NCBI GenBank assembly: GCA_026545225.1
Contig: CM048850.1
Location: 2,914,001 to 2,978,000, forward strand
Length of the DNA: 64,000 bases
DNA from: Cornus controversa
Lineage: Eukaryota; Streptophyta; Magnoliopsida; Cornales; Cornaceae
Reading direction: 5' to 3'
Of the stretch, positions 11,265 to 22,671 are shown piece after piece (position 1 is the first letter of the stretch; each line of letters starts with the position of its first letter). Both the position numbers and the translations under genes were made by a program. A model generated the notes under the pieces. The model did not search any database. It saw only the letters and a list, made by a program, of their open reading frames with translations, and was not told the DNA's origin.

Positions 11265-11974
11265 TGTAATGCAGGCTAATGCTGCATTAATATAGAGCAG
11301 AGACGTCATACAAATTCAAGGTGCTACAAGGACATGTGCAAGGACTCAAAATGCTTTTCTTCAGCATGGTTATAAAAGTTATGATGGTATATGGTCTATT
11401 GAAGGATATGGTCCATGATAGAGATGAATGGCAAATTACCCAAAACAGTGAGAATTGTAGACTCTGTTGTTGGGATAAAAAGGATGTCAAAACTTATTAT
11501 TCTTCTCATCTCAAACTTTCTATTAATTGTTGAGATAGGATAGAAGATTGTAAAATCTCAATAATTGTCCAACACTACAAAAGAACCCTTTTTTTTTTGG
11601 TGCACACTGCATCTCTGCCTATAGTACTAATGCAACTTCTTTCAAAACAAAGACAAAGTAACTTCATATAATTTAAAATTTTCTAGCTCAGTCGTTACCC
11701 CTGTACATAAGAGACTCATTACCATCAAATTATTCACGACTAAGGTTTACTAAAAATAATTGAACAGGGCAAGGAGGAAAAGATACGCAGTGTATCAGTA
11801 AATGCATAGCTCATTGAACATCTCTAGTTCACTCAAAAAGTAAAAAGGGCAAACCCAGTGCACAAGGCTCAACCTTACCTCCACATGTGGAGAGGCTGTT
11901 TCCCTCAAAAAAATAAATCTCAGCAAAAAAACAATTCTTGAAACTAGCATCATGGAGTATGGAAAGATGAATAC
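11265..11974. other. Intron 5 or 3' flank of the host gene; no exon seen
   Basis: Begins with the exon 5 donor just left of 11975 and runs to the TRIM. Short open frames at 11287-11533 on both strands show no family motif. Confidence 0.4.
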
Positions 11975-12038
11975 CTTAGCCTCTCAGGATCGCCCTTGCT
12001 TTCACTTCTTGCAGTGCGAACAAGCTCTGCTGCCATCA
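11975..12038 (-). CDS. Saccharopine dehydrogenase-like protein, exon 5
   Basis: 64 bp, read after acceptor cag at 12039-12041 and before donor gt at 11974-11973. It encodes VMAAELVRTARSESKGDPER and the split Arg that follows, where the first Val shares a base with exon 4. The MAAELV.AR helix followed by a PERLR turn is typical of this plant family after the GG.YPGVSN loop of exon 4. It ends in phase 2. No downstream exon follows within the window. Confidence 0.85.
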
Positions 12039-13795
12039 CTGTCATGACAACAGTAGGAATGATTAAAATTTGAGATCTAAAAAAACCAGAGTAGCAGATT
12101 TGAGAAGGTATACACTTTCCGGCAAAATATAACTGGCTATACTTCTGAATTCAATGAGGAATTCAAGACTGTACATGCTTGATATGTCTCCCGATTGATA
12201 TTTCATTTCTGGTCTGAATTTTAAAGAAATGACAAAGGTGTGTCAGATAGGCAATGCCATAGACCTTCCTTTTTTGTGGTAGGTTTTGGACCTACGAACA
12301 AGAATCCTCAAAATATGCCGCAAATGACGTAGGTGAAACCAAAAAAAATTAAGATATAGTACAACTGAGTGTGTATATTTGAGAAGTCTAGGACTGTAAC
12401 CCAAGGCTCTGACATAGAGTTAGCCAAAGATCCGTGATCTAAACCTAGAGGGGAGTGAACCAGTCGCGAAAGCTTGTATAACAAACTTCAACTAATTTTT
12501 AAATTTCTACCAGATTATGAATATCCTAACTTGTAGAATAATGCAATAAATCTAAATCTCCCCAATCCATTATTCAATCCACATAAAACCAATAAAGCAT
12601 GTAATATGAAAGCAATAAATAAAACAAGCACAATGGACACCAAGATTTTCCGTGAAAACCCCAGAGGAAAAAACTGAGAGACCTAATCCAACAGATCAAA
12701 TCCACTATAAGAAAGAAATTTACACTAGGTTAATAGCTCAAACCCCATAACCCTAATTACCTCTTGACACAAACTGATCCACCAAACTCCCCACTCGAGT
12801 CTTCAAGCACACAGTCTGCTCCGTCCACAGATTTTGCTCCTCGTGTAATCTACTTCTCCTCAAGTACTTTAACCTTTGATACAGTCGTCCAATCAGTTGT
12901 TTTGCAGGATTGCTCCTTGCTTGATGTTGAATCTGATTTATGCGCAGCAACTATTGATGATCAACACCGTATATGCCTACTCACCAATCTAGATGAATAA
13001 TGAATATGAAATAAACTAAAAACTCTAGCAAAAGATTGCCAGAATGCACTCAGTTTCCTCCGAGTGTGCATATAGACAATATACATATATATATATATAT
13101 ATATATTTTCCCTGAATCCTAGAGAATATATGATGCTAGGTATTCTGAGCACTAGATATATTTATAGAGAAAATAAAGTCCTAAAGACTTGAGGTTTTCA
13201 GAGTTTTAATCAGAGAAGGAAACTAAGATTCTGCACGTATTGATCGAGCAGCAAGTCAATTGGTCGACACCAGTACAAAGAGCTTCAACTGATCATTCAA
13301 ACGATAGAAGTCCTCTACATTTGTTCAACATGGAAGTTCCAAAAACACAAGATGCATATCAAATAGGATTTTCCATATTTATACATGAAATTGTAAAACC
13401 CTAATTGATGAATGCATGGACCCTAATTTGGTGAGTGCATACATGACTCTCAAATCTCAATTTATACCCTTGGCTTTGAATATCACCTTTTTGCCTCTGA
13501 ATGTAGCTTCAAAAACAATTCTGCCCTAGGATAAGAGGTAACTAACTTGACACTAACTTTCACAATTCTAACTAAAACCATAAAAAAATAAAAAAATTAT
13601 GGGCTCTAGTTTTAGACATAAAATTTGCCAACCTAGGTCCTATTACCTAACAATATTGACTGGAGCTATTACAGACTTGCATTTTTTAGTAAGGAATAGT
13701 GAATCTGAGAGATGTAGTGCATTGTTTAAAATAGTATGTGATGCATCTAAGACAATCATATAAACCAATGCCTCACGATCACATGTGAGACACAT
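12039..13795. other. Intron 4, left part: LTR-like repeat and microsatellite
   Basis: Holds LTR-like text at about 12440-13000 (ccgtgaaaaccccagagg at 12650, a style seen in plant LTRs) and a (TA)n run at about 13086-13106. The short open frame at 12764-13000 has no recognisable motif. No ends or target duplications could be defined. Confidence 0.4.
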
Positions 13796-13848
13796 TGTAA
13801 TGCCCCACCCTATCCCGACACAATATTGTCCGCTTTTGGTTCCCCCGG

Positions 13849-13924
13849 ACCAGAGACTTCCCAGGAGGTCGCCCATCCTGGTACTACTCTCAGCTAAAAA
13901 CGCTTAACTGTGGAGTTCTGATGG
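13849..13924 (-). repeat. 5S rRNA-derived segment in Cassandra 3' LTR
   Basis: On the minus strand it reads ccatcagaactccacagtta, then aagcgtttttagctgagagt, then agtaccaggatgggc, close to plant 5S rRNA positions of roughly 35-110, including its internal promoter zone. It is an LTR module, not a 5S gene. Confidence 0.85.
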
Positions 13925-14213
13925 GTTCACAACCATCACAGCTTTAAAACGGGTTGTGTCATAGAAGAGTGATTAACATACATATAATACTTCCCCATTC
14001 CACACTCAGGCGATGTGGGATTGAGCACCATGTAGCTTGCCAGTGTGGTAGCTCGCCCAGTGTCTCGCACCCGCCTACAAGGGTCACCACAATCCACCCC
14101 CCTAGGAGGCCCGACGTCCCTTTCGGCACACTTCCGGCTGGGTCAGGCTCTGATACCATTTGTAACGCCCCACCCTATCCCGACACAATATTGTCCGCTT
14201 TTGGTTCCCCCGG

Positions 14214-14290
14214 ACCAGAGACTTCCTAGGGGTCACCCATCCTGGTACTACTCCCAACTAAGCACGCTTAACTGTGGAGTTCTGGTGGGT
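14214..14290 (-). repeat. 5S rRNA-derived segment in Cassandra 5' LTR
   Basis: Second copy of the 5S-like module. It keeps taagcgtgctta and agtagtaccaggatggg, so it is closer to true 5S rRNA than the copy in the other LTR. In the 5' LTR it could in principle support polymerase III initiation; this is inferred from the family. Confidence 0.85.
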
Positions 14291-14682
14291 TCACAACCAT
14301 TACGGCTTTAAAACGCGTTGTGTCATAGAAGGGTGCTTATCATACATATAATACTTCCCCATTCCACACCCAGGCGATGTGGGATTGAACACCCTGTAGC
14401 CTGCCAGTGTGGTAGCTCGCCTAGTGTCTCGCACCCGCCCACATCACACTCGCCCTGGTCACCACACACATGGCTCAGGAGCCAGGTTTGTGAAATTAAC
14501 TATAATGTACAATCTATGGTATGGAAATAGTACTGTCAAGCAGATGGTTTCAGCAGTACGGTTATTAGGTTTTTATTTTCATTATATTTTCTTTATCTCT
14601 AGTACAATTTTTGTCTTTTATTTATGTAATAGCAAGTGTTTTAAAAGTGTAAACTAGGTAACAAGGATGTGTATAATAGCAC

Positions 14683-14809
14683 CATTGCTCACTCCCGGAT
14701 AGATTCCACCAGTTGTTAAGGCTGGAATATTTGCATCCCGTGCTTTATCCTTGTAAGATTTTGCACGCCATGCATAGCTTGTATCATCACACACATCAAC
14801 ATATGCAGT
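14683..14809 (-). CDS. Saccharopine dehydrogenase-like protein, exon 4
   Basis: 127 bp between acceptor cag (14810-14812) and donor gt (14682-14681). It encodes TAYVDVCDDTSYAWRAKSYK, then DKARDANIPALTTGGIYPGV, then SN. The YVDVCDD and TTGGIYPGVSN words are the hallmark of the plant saccharopine dehydrogenase-like family: the end of the Rossmann fold and the loop leading into the substrate domain. It opens in phase 0 and closes in phase 1. Confidence 0.93.
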
Positions 14810-14960
14810 CTGTTGGGAGACAAGAAACATTTTGTGAAACAATGTAATAATTATTATGATAAGAAAGTAGGTTGCGTAGATGCCTAGAACTTAAGAATTA
14901 TAGTAACACAAAATTCATAAAAAAGGAGTAACTCAAACTTTCTAATTACCTTTTTCTCAC

Positions 14961-15043
14961 CTTGGTCTGTATGGCTGCTTCCAGTACAGTACACTTCTCT
15001 GCCTGTTGGAATGGCCCTGCGGCATGTACGACAAGATCCACAT
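14961..15043 (-). CDS. Saccharopine dehydrogenase-like protein, exon 3
   Basis: 83 bp between acceptor cag (15044-15046) and a strong donor gtgag (14960-14956). It encodes DVDLVVHAAGPFQQAEKCTV then LEAAIQTK, with the first Asp split with exon 2. The VDLVVHAAGPF segment is the conserved Rossmann strand and glycine turn that contacts the nucleotide in this family. It closes in phase 0. Confidence 0.93.
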
Positions 15044-15388
15044 CTGCACGGGAGCTTCTACAGTGAATAAATAAAGTAAAAGAAACTTGAAGGATGCTCT
15101 TCAACATTGGAATTTCCCAAGAATATATCACTCTACATTCACCATGTTTCTATTTTACTAGGAATGCTTTGCTTCAAGAGTGTTATCAAGACATATTTGG
15201 TAATAACAAATTACCAGAATGTATCAATAAATAGGATGTTATGGAGGTATGATGTGCTTACCAAAACGAGAAAAAAGAAAAAAAAAGAGAGAGATCATCT
15301 ATGTAAGCCATTTGAAGGAATGAGGCTACATATAAAGTCACATGTAATGCGTACAGAGTTGGAGATGGAGAACAACACTTTAAATTTG
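15044..15388. other. Intron 2, start near exon 3
   Basis: AT-rich intron DNA. The open frame at 15107-15424 is translation of intron and repeat sequence and shows no motif. Nothing else seen. Confidence 0.5.
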
Positions 15389-16199
15389 TCACGCCCCAAA
15401 ACCTGTACCAGGCGCGGGACATGATATAACCAGGACTTCCGAATAATAACCAAAACATCTTCAAATAAAATTAAAGTGCATCTTCATCACTAATCTGCCA
15501 AACATCCCACAGCCATCCTTATTTACAAGCGAACTTATCCTGACTAATATTGAAAAATAAAACAAGCTAGCACAGTGCAACTCAAGTCAAACATGTCTTT
15601 AATATCAAATGATACTACAACCTTATTATATACATGAGTGCAAAGTCTTGCTTAGAGCAAAATATAGCTCACTTATAGGTGCCATGTTTCCACTACAACA
15701 CACGATAAGTCCCTTTTCCAGTTGTTAAATTCTTTACAAATTTGTTGTGTTCAATTAGAGGTTTTGTTGTTTACTCTCATTTCATTTTAAACCTCATTGT
15801 GGTACTTGTTGGATTTTCACAACTGAGCGTCATCTCACTCCTTAATATTTTCAAGTAATGTGATATTCTAAAATTTTTAGTGGGCAAATTAATTATGTTA
15901 AATGGTTTAATTTCCAATTATTTTTAAGTTAATCATTTTTTTCTTGGTCCGCCTTAGTAATTATATAAAAATGTGGGAAACTTGATAAAAAGGAGAACAA
16001 GAAATTTATGCACAGTCAAAAATAAATTAATGAAGTAGCAGACCATGTGTTATTCACATGCAACATGTCAATAGTAAATATAAATCTCTAAGGAAGTGTT
16101 TGGAAGACCCTGTTTGACCATTTTGACAAGTAGCATGTATACATCCTTTGCTTATGCACACACTTAGTCACACAAGGCTAGTTGGTCTCCCATGTGTAC

Positions 16200-16202
<3 letters not shown>

Positions 16203-16233
<31 letters not shown>
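16203..16233. repeat. (TA)n microsatellite
   Basis: About 15 uninterrupted TA units. Confidence 0.95.
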
Positions 16234-16235
<2 letters not shown>

Positions 16236-16921
16236 CACCAGGCTAGCATGCATGAATGGCTCTACAAGGTGTACTCACTGGGTGCCAAATGTGGTCTTTC
16301 AAGACCATGTGTATGAGACTCTTAAGTATATTATATTTATAATGGGGTCATGTGTCATTGATATATATATAATGACTTGTGTCCTAATAGGGAGAAAGAG
16401 AGAAGGTAAAGAGAATAGAGAGAGAGAGAAGGCAAAGAGAAAAGAGGAGCTGTCGTGAACCTAGAGAGAAGGAGAAAGGAAGAAAGAAGAAGAGAGAGAG
16501 GAGAAACCGTACGATCAACCCAAGAATTTCGTTTTAGGTAGGGATTTCTAACCTTTACTCACTTTGGGCGTATTTTTTTTATTCTTGTGAAATAGGTTGA
16601 CGATCTAAAATGCTGCAAATCATTTTGTTCTTATATCTCTAATGCCATGTCTTCATAATGAGTTTAGAGCTTGGTCTCGTTGTTGAATCTACACTTGATC
16701 GCCTTCTATTTTGAGTTGTGAAAAAGCACGATCTGTGTTTAAATTCTTATTTCTGTGTTTAGCATACTGCGAAATGAGTTTATAGCATGATGTCAATTTG
16801 AATCTACCCTTCCATGCTTTATATGAGCATGAGACATTAAGGAAACATGCTGATTCAAAGCGGGAATGGACAACATGGGTTATCTTGGAATGCCTTGAAG
16901 GAGTTTGATAAAAGGCTTCAA

Positions 16922-17070
16922 TGAAAGGGGATGATGTTGGAGGCCTATCAAATTGTTTTTACTAAGGCTCCAATGAAAGGGGATGAGATTGGAGGCCTAT
17001 CAAATTGTTTTTACTAAGGCTCCAATGAAAGGGGATGAGATTGGAGGCCATTCAAAATGTTGTGCCGGTT
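16922..17070. repeat. 52-bp tandem repeat
   Basis: Unit with core ggaggcctatcaaattgttt and ccaatgaaaggggatga. There are two full units (aggcctatca at 16941 and again 52 bp on) and partial ones to about 17090. It lies just left of the Copia insertion site. Confidence 0.85.
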
Positions 17071-17164
17071 CCAATGAAAGGGGATGTATTGGAAAACAAA
17101 CTAATGCTCTACCAGCTCACATGATACTTGTTGGTATTGGAAAACAAACTAATGTATTGGTATT

Positions 17165-17356
17165 AGTTGAGATTGATCTAATTGTGTGTTAGGGTTTATG
17201 AGAGGGGAAGAAGAAGAAAAGAAGGAGAAGAAAAGTCTTAGTATATTATTATCGTATGTATCTCATACCTAATACAAAACCTTTTATACTCTCTTCAATA
17301 ATAAAGAAAAATAGTAAGAAGACAAAAACACCCTTAGTAACCCAAACTCTCTAACA
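17165..17356 (-). repeat. 3' LTR of the young Copia
   Basis: 192 bp. On the minus strand it starts tgttagagag and ends caatctcaact, giving a non-canonical TG...CT boundary once the GTATT target duplication is respected. Confidence 0.9.
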
Positions 17357-17368
17357 CTCCCCCTCAAG
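17357..17368 (-). other. Polypurine tract of the young Copia
   Basis: Minus-strand cttgagggggag immediately upstream of the 3' LTR; primes plus-strand DNA synthesis in this family. Confidence 0.85.
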
Positions 17369-20300
17369 CTGGAGCATACAAATTGAACATGCCCAGCTTG
17401 AAACACAATCTCTGAAAGGCACTACGTGCCAATGGCTTCGTAAAAATATCCCCCAGCTGATTGTCGGAACAAATATAGAGGGTAACAATATGCTTCTGCA
17501 TCAACAAATCACGAATAAAATGACAATCAACCTCAATATGCTTAGTGTGCTCATGAAAAACAGGATTGCTAGCAATAAAAATGGCCGCTTGGTTATCACA
17601 GTGCATAGGCATAGGAGCAGGAACTGCAACACCCATCTCCCGAAGAAGAGAACGAACCCACAACATCTCAGAAGCAGTGTGAGCCATAGCACAATACTCA
17701 GCCTCAGCACTAGAACGAGCAATAACAGTTTGCTTTTTACTGCCCCAAGTAACAAGATTACCACCAACGAACGTGCAATATCCAGACATAGACCGCCTAT
17801 CAGAGTGACTACCTACCCAATCAGCATCACTAAAACCTGTCACGGAGATGGAGGAAGAGGGTTTATACAACAAACCATTCCCAGGAGCACCTTTCAGATA
17901 AAGCAAAATACGACAAAGAGCCTCGAAGTGGGGATGACGAGGAGCATGCATAAACTGACTAACCACACTAACAGCATAGGTGATATCAGGATGAGTAACA
18001 GTGAGATAAATCAATTTCCCAACCAAACGACGATAGCGTCCAATATCAGTAAATAATTCCCCATGTTCACCATCCAGTTTAACGGTAGAGTCCATAGGAG
18101 TATCAATAGGTCGAGCCCCTAACATACCAGTCTCAGATAAAAGGTCAAGTACATATTTACGTTGAGAGAGAGAGATACCTTGAGCAGAACGGGCAACTTC
18201 AATACCAAGAAAATAGCGTAAGACACCCAAGTCTTTGGTATGGAATTGTTGACCCAAATGTCGTTTCAAGGCTGCAATACCGATAGAGTCACTACCAGAG
18301 ATGATAATATCATCAACATAAACAATTAACACAATAATGGCAGCAGAAGAGAGACGAATAAAGACAGAATGGTCAGAAGTGGAATGCTGAAAACCAAAGG
18401 CAATGACCACAGCACTGAATCTATCAAACCAAGCACGTGGAGACTGCTTCAAACCATAAAGAGCCTTGCGCAGTCTACAAACAAGGTGCTCAGAACCAGC
18501 AACAACATAACCAGGAGGTTGGGCCATGTACACTTCCTCTTGGAGATCGCTATGAAGAAATGCATTCTTTATATCAAGCTGATATAAAGGCCAAGAACAA
18601 CAAACTGCGACAGAAAGAAGGACTTGGACGGAATTAAGGCGAGCAACAGGAGAGAAAGTCTCTAAGTAATCCACTCCATACGTCTGTGTATATCCTTTGG
18701 CAACCAACCGTGCCTTAAGGCGCTCAACAGAACCATCAGGAAGATATTTAACAGTATAGACCCATCGACACCCAACAATTTGTTTTCCTGAAGGAAGACC
18801 AGTAAGCTCCCAAGTCTGATTCTTGTGAAGGGCACTCATTTCCTCATCCATAGCGTGTTTCCATCCAGGCACAAAGATAGCATGCTGATAAGAGGAAGGA
18901 ACAGAAATAGAGGACAGGGTAAAAGCAAAAGTGTGCAAAGAGGAAGAAATACGATCATAGGACACAAAGTTAGAAATAGGATGCTGAGTACAAGTACGCT
19001 TACCACGACGTAGAGCAATGGGCAAATCATCAGTAGAAGAAGTGAGTAAGGGAGGATCAAGAACCTCTGGTGAAGAAGATGTGGTGTCCGGACCAAAAGA
19101 AACATCGGGCCGAAATTTAGATCGCTGATAAACCTGCAGTGGAGGATAAGAAGGCAATGAGGAATCAGAAGAGGAGGTTAAGGGTAGCGGCAAATGTGGG
19201 GAGGACAAGGAAGGCTCCCCCTGACGAGCAGAGATAAGATCAAGAGACAAACGTTGACCAGAAGATGAAAAAAACATAGTAGATTCGAAAAAAGTAACAT
19301 CGGCACTCACATAGTATCGATGAGACTCGGGACTATAACATCGATATCCCTTTTGAGTATGGGAGTATCCAAGGAAAACACATTTACGAGCACGAGGAGA
19401 CAATTTGTCACGACCAGGATCCAAAACATGAGCAAAAGCAACACAGCCAAAAACACGAGTGAGCTGAAATGGAGAGGTACTAGGATATAGAAGAGAGAAA
19501 GGAGTGTGACTACCCACAACAACAGATGGCATACGATTGATGAGATAACACGCAGTAAGAACCGCATCAGCCCAAAACTGTTTGGGTACCGACATATTAA
19601 ATAACAGTGTATGAGCAACATCAACAGATGGTGATGCTTTCGTTCAACAACACCATTCTGTTGAGAAGTATGGGCACAACTAATCTGATGAATAATATCA
19701 CGATCAACACAAAAAGAATCCATGATAGACTGCGTATATTCCAAGGCATTATCAGAGCGAAAAATTTTAATGCGCTTACCAAACTGAGTAAAAATTTCAT
19801 TATAAAATTTTGTCACAATACGAGGTAACTCAGACAGTTCTTTCATTAAAAATAACCATGTCATTCTAAAGTAATCATCAACAAAGACAACAAAATAAAG
19901 AAATTCATTCAAACTACCAGTTCTAGAAGGACCCCAGATGTCCGTATGGACTACATCAAAAGACTCAGTCTGACGACTATGACTACGACTCGAAAAAAAA
20001 CTACGGTGATGCTTGCCTAACTGACAAGCCTCACATTCTAAAACAGACACATGACTCAACCCTAGAATAGATAATCGCAGTTTTGCCAATGATGGATGGC
20101 CCAAACAAAAATGCCACTGAAGAGGAGAGACTGTAGCACTCAAGGCCGACGACTCGACCAAAGAAGGTTCATCATAATCCAAATAATACAGTCCGTTTTT
20201 CTCATGCCCCGAACCAATCATCTTCTTCATTTGGAGGTCCTGAAATACACAAGCAGTAGGAGAAAAGGTGATAGAATATTGTAAGGCTTTAGTCAATTGA

Positions 20301-22104
20301 CTCACAGAAAGCAAATTAAAAGGAAAATTAGGAACATATAGACTGGATGAAAAAGACAATGAAGTAGTGGGATGAAGGAATCCTTTCCCAAGAACGGGCC
20401 TAGAAGAACCATCAGCTAGAACAATGTGATGGTTAATCGGTTTTAAAGCAGAGAAAAGAGATGAGTTACCAGACATATGTGAGCTCGCTCCAGAATCAAT
20501 GACCCAAGAAGGGGATTGAGCCACACATGTAATATTACCTGAATTGACTAAGGTAGCAGTAGATGGAAGAGCAGTGGAGGTGGATGGAAGAGCAGTTTGT
20601 AGTTTCTGAATTAACTCGCTAAGTTGAGTAGTGAGTGCATCCCGAGAACCAGAATCAGAAGCTACATGTCCACGAGTTGTACTAGATTGCAGTGGCTGTG
20701 AAATACTCTCAGTGACCTGATGCACATAATCTGGCTTCCCATATTTCATCTAACAATAAGATTCAGTATAATTGGTACCACCACAACGATCACACTTCCG
20801 GTCACCACGTCCACTAGAACGACCACCACCACGGAAGCCACCACGAAAGCCACGACTGCCACGACCACCACAAAAGCTACCACGAGAATTACCACGACCA
20901 CCGCCGCTAGAAACTAAGGCAGACAACTCAGAAGGAGGCACAATGGAATGTTGCCCTAAGGAAGACCTCAATAAGCGAGAATATGCATTAGCAGCAGTGG
21001 GCAATTTCTCGCTAGCAAGAATCTGATCTTTAAAGCCACGAAGATCAGAGTCCAAACCAGACAACAATGAAGCAATCATAAACTCTTCCCAATGACGCTT
21101 CTGTTGTTCTAAATCAGTGGTAAACGGACTATACTGCAATAATTGATCCCACAAATTCTTAAGCATGCTGTAATACTCAGACAAAGATTTCCCAGACTGC
21201 CTAAAAGCAAAAATCTTCTCATACAACTCCTACACCCGAGAGACATTACTCTGTTGCGAAAACGATTCGGCAAGAGACTCCCAAATCTTCTTAGAGGAAT
21301 CGCAAAAAGCAACAGTAGAGGCAATATTGGATTCCATGTTGTGCCACAACCATCCCATAACAATGGAATCCTCACAAATCCAATCCTCATGTTTCTTTGT
21401 GTCTGCAGGAAGTTCTTCTGTTAAATACTTAATTTTCTTTTGCCCACAAAGGAAGACTTGCACCCACGAAGGAAGACTTGCACAGCATGAGCCCAAGCAA
21501 GGTAACTAAGACCATTCAATTTTTCTGAGGTAATTGACCGAGGCATATCATCAGTCTTGACAAGTTGTGGTTGATTATCAGCCATGATTATATGTCAGAT
21601 TCACTCAACAACTTAAGAAGAACAATTTAAATAAAGAAAACAATCCGAAAAACTGAAGTTGAACCAAAAAAATTGAGTTAAAGGAGCATATAGAAATCAG
21701 ATTTGATCAAAGAGACAAGGGATCATCTAATCTGGTCATGCCCAAGTCCCCACAACATCTGCAGCAGTCAGAACAACCATGGAACAGCAGCACACGCACG
21801 GGACAGAGGCAACACGCTACAGCCTCCATTTGGACCAAAAACACTTCAAAAACCATTAAATCAACCAACAACCACCACACGAGCCCTTGCTAGGTCCAGG
21901 AGACACCCTTTGGAGGAATCCAAACCAACAAAATCCACTGGAAATCCTTCAAATCGCAGATCGCAAAAAACGAGACCCAAAATCAGAAAAAGTTTCAAAA
22001 ATTGAAAACTCCTATCAATCTGCTTCAAATCATGAAATAAACACCACCATAATTCTTGAAAAATTCAGGCGAACCAGATTGCATGGTTCTCGACCTGTAA
22101 ATGA

Positions 22105-22143
22105 TGACGTCATCATGACGTCAGCACCTGTATGCTGACGTCA
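22105..22143. promoter_or_regulatory. Triple TGACGTCA cluster in Copia leader
   Basis: Three perfect TGACGTCA palindromes at 22105-22112, 22116-22123 and 22136-22143, in the leader about 55-90 bp from the PBS. TGACG/TGACGTCA is the classic target of plant TGA-class bZIP factors (as-1 type). The relic at 10116-10454 keeps TGACATCA and TGACGTCA at the same place. A function is inferred, not shown. Confidence 0.5.
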
Positions 22144-22196
22144 CTCATCTCTGATGTTGGCCAAGTGAATAGGAATGAATTCTAGGTCTTGATCTC

Positions 22197-22208
22197 GCTC
22201 TGATACCA
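22197..22208 (-). other. Primer-binding site of the young Copia
   Basis: gctctgatacca on the plus strand, that is TGGTATCAGAGC in element sense, complementary to the 3' end of initiator tRNA-Met. It abuts the 5' LTR. Confidence 0.92.
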
Positions 22209-22395
22209 AGTTGAGATTGATCTAATTGTGTGTTAGGGTTTATGAGAGGGGAAGAAGAAGAAGAAGAAGAAAAGTCTTAGTATATTATTATCGTATGTAT
22301 CTCATACCTAATACAAAACCTTTTATACTCTCTTCAATAATAAAGAAAAATAGTAAGAAGACAAAAACACCCTTAGTAACCCAAACTCTCTAACA
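22209..22395 (-). repeat. 5' LTR of the young Copia
   Basis: 187 bp, matching the 3' LTR apart from an AAG-tract length difference. The element promoter is expected here; no further motif was assigned. Confidence 0.9.
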
Positions 22396-22400
22396 GTATT

Positions 22401-22671
22401 TTTCTTAGCATGAAAGCACTTATATATATACATTTTGTTATGCAAATGATGTAAATTACTGAAAATCATCAACACATGTGCATAAAACCTCATTGTGGTA
22501 ATCGTTAGTTTTCTCTATTGGGCGTCGTCTCACTCCTTGACATTTTCAGGTGGTGGACGTGGTGAGCTAATAACAAGGAAAAGAGTTAATGTGAATTGAC
22601 TTGAACACGTGGTAGTTGTTATTTACTTGTGAAAGTTATTGTATTACATAGAGTCCCACTATGTAAATATT
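22401..22671 (+). repeat. Gypsy-LTR-like DNA, middle part
   Basis: Continues the host repeat of the Copia. 22489-22550 repeats the 'aacctcattgtggta ... ctcactcc' block of 15784-15850 in the same orientation. Confidence 0.5.

Larger units (their letters stand above)
13796..14443 (-). mobile_element. Cassandra-type TRIM with 5S rRNA-derived LTRs
   Basis: Complete-looking small non-autonomous element. The LTRs are 13796-14079 (284 bp, 3' LTR) and 14161-14443 (283 bp, 5' LTR), with TG...CA ends on the minus strand. The internal part is only 81 bp (14080-14160). The PBS for initiator tRNA-Met reads gctctgatacca at 14147-14158, two bases from the 5' LTR. Each LTR carries a minus-strand match to the central-to-3' half of plant 5S rRNA (about 13849-13924 and 14214-14290), with words such as gttaagc and gtactaccaggatggg-like text. 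That combination defines Cassandra. It has no coding part and must be moved by other elements. It sits in intron 4 near exon 4. Confidence 0.92.
15389..17159 (+). repeat. Gypsy-LTR-like DNA, left part
   Basis: Starts tgtcacgccccaaaacctg, the usual start of many plant Gypsy LTRs. At about 15784-15850 it has an 'aacctcattgtggtac ... ctcactcc' block that recurs at 22489-22540. A GA-rich leader-like tract lies at 16385-16505. The matching end (tttggggcatga at about 23634-23646) lies past the inserted Copia and MITE. It is degenerate and non-coding, and old compared with what it hosts. The family is not certain. Confidence 0.5.
17165..22395 (-). mobile_element. Young Ty1/Copia element, nearly whole
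   Basis: 5.2-kb element with paired LTRs, PBS, PPT and all Copia domains in the usual order on the minus strand. Gag with a zinc-knuckle-like end is at about 20.75-21.58 kb and starts MADNQPQLV. Aspartic protease (VIDSGASSHM) is at about 20.5 kb. Integrase with HFCLGHPSLAKL and DIWGPSRTG is at about 19.4-20.2 kb. Reverse transcriptase with YVDDIIISG and RNase H with SSAEAEYCAM are at about 17.4-18.9 kb. The flanking 5-bp duplication GTATT lies at 17160-17164 and 22396-22400. The LTRs differ, as far as I can read, only in an AAG-rich tract, so insertion is recent. The coding part carries about three breaks. It sits in intron 2 in the same sense as the host gene. Confidence 0.95.

Noticed and set aside
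13849-14290. 5S rRNA genes
   Set aside because: The 5S-like text is partial and lies inside paired LTRs with a PBS between them, which is the Cassandra design, not a 5S gene array.
13954-14657. Overlapping open frames with Pro/Ser-rich products
   Set aside because: They are translations of the Cassandra LTRs, repeated in parallel in both LTR copies.
17490-18056. 188-codon plus-strand open frame
   Set aside because: Antisense shadow of the Copia RNase H/RT region.
22197-22208. tRNA-like sequence TGGTATCAGAGC, also at 10247, 14147, 40941 and 56078
   Set aside because: These are primer-binding sites complementary to initiator tRNA-Met; no cloverleaf surrounds them.
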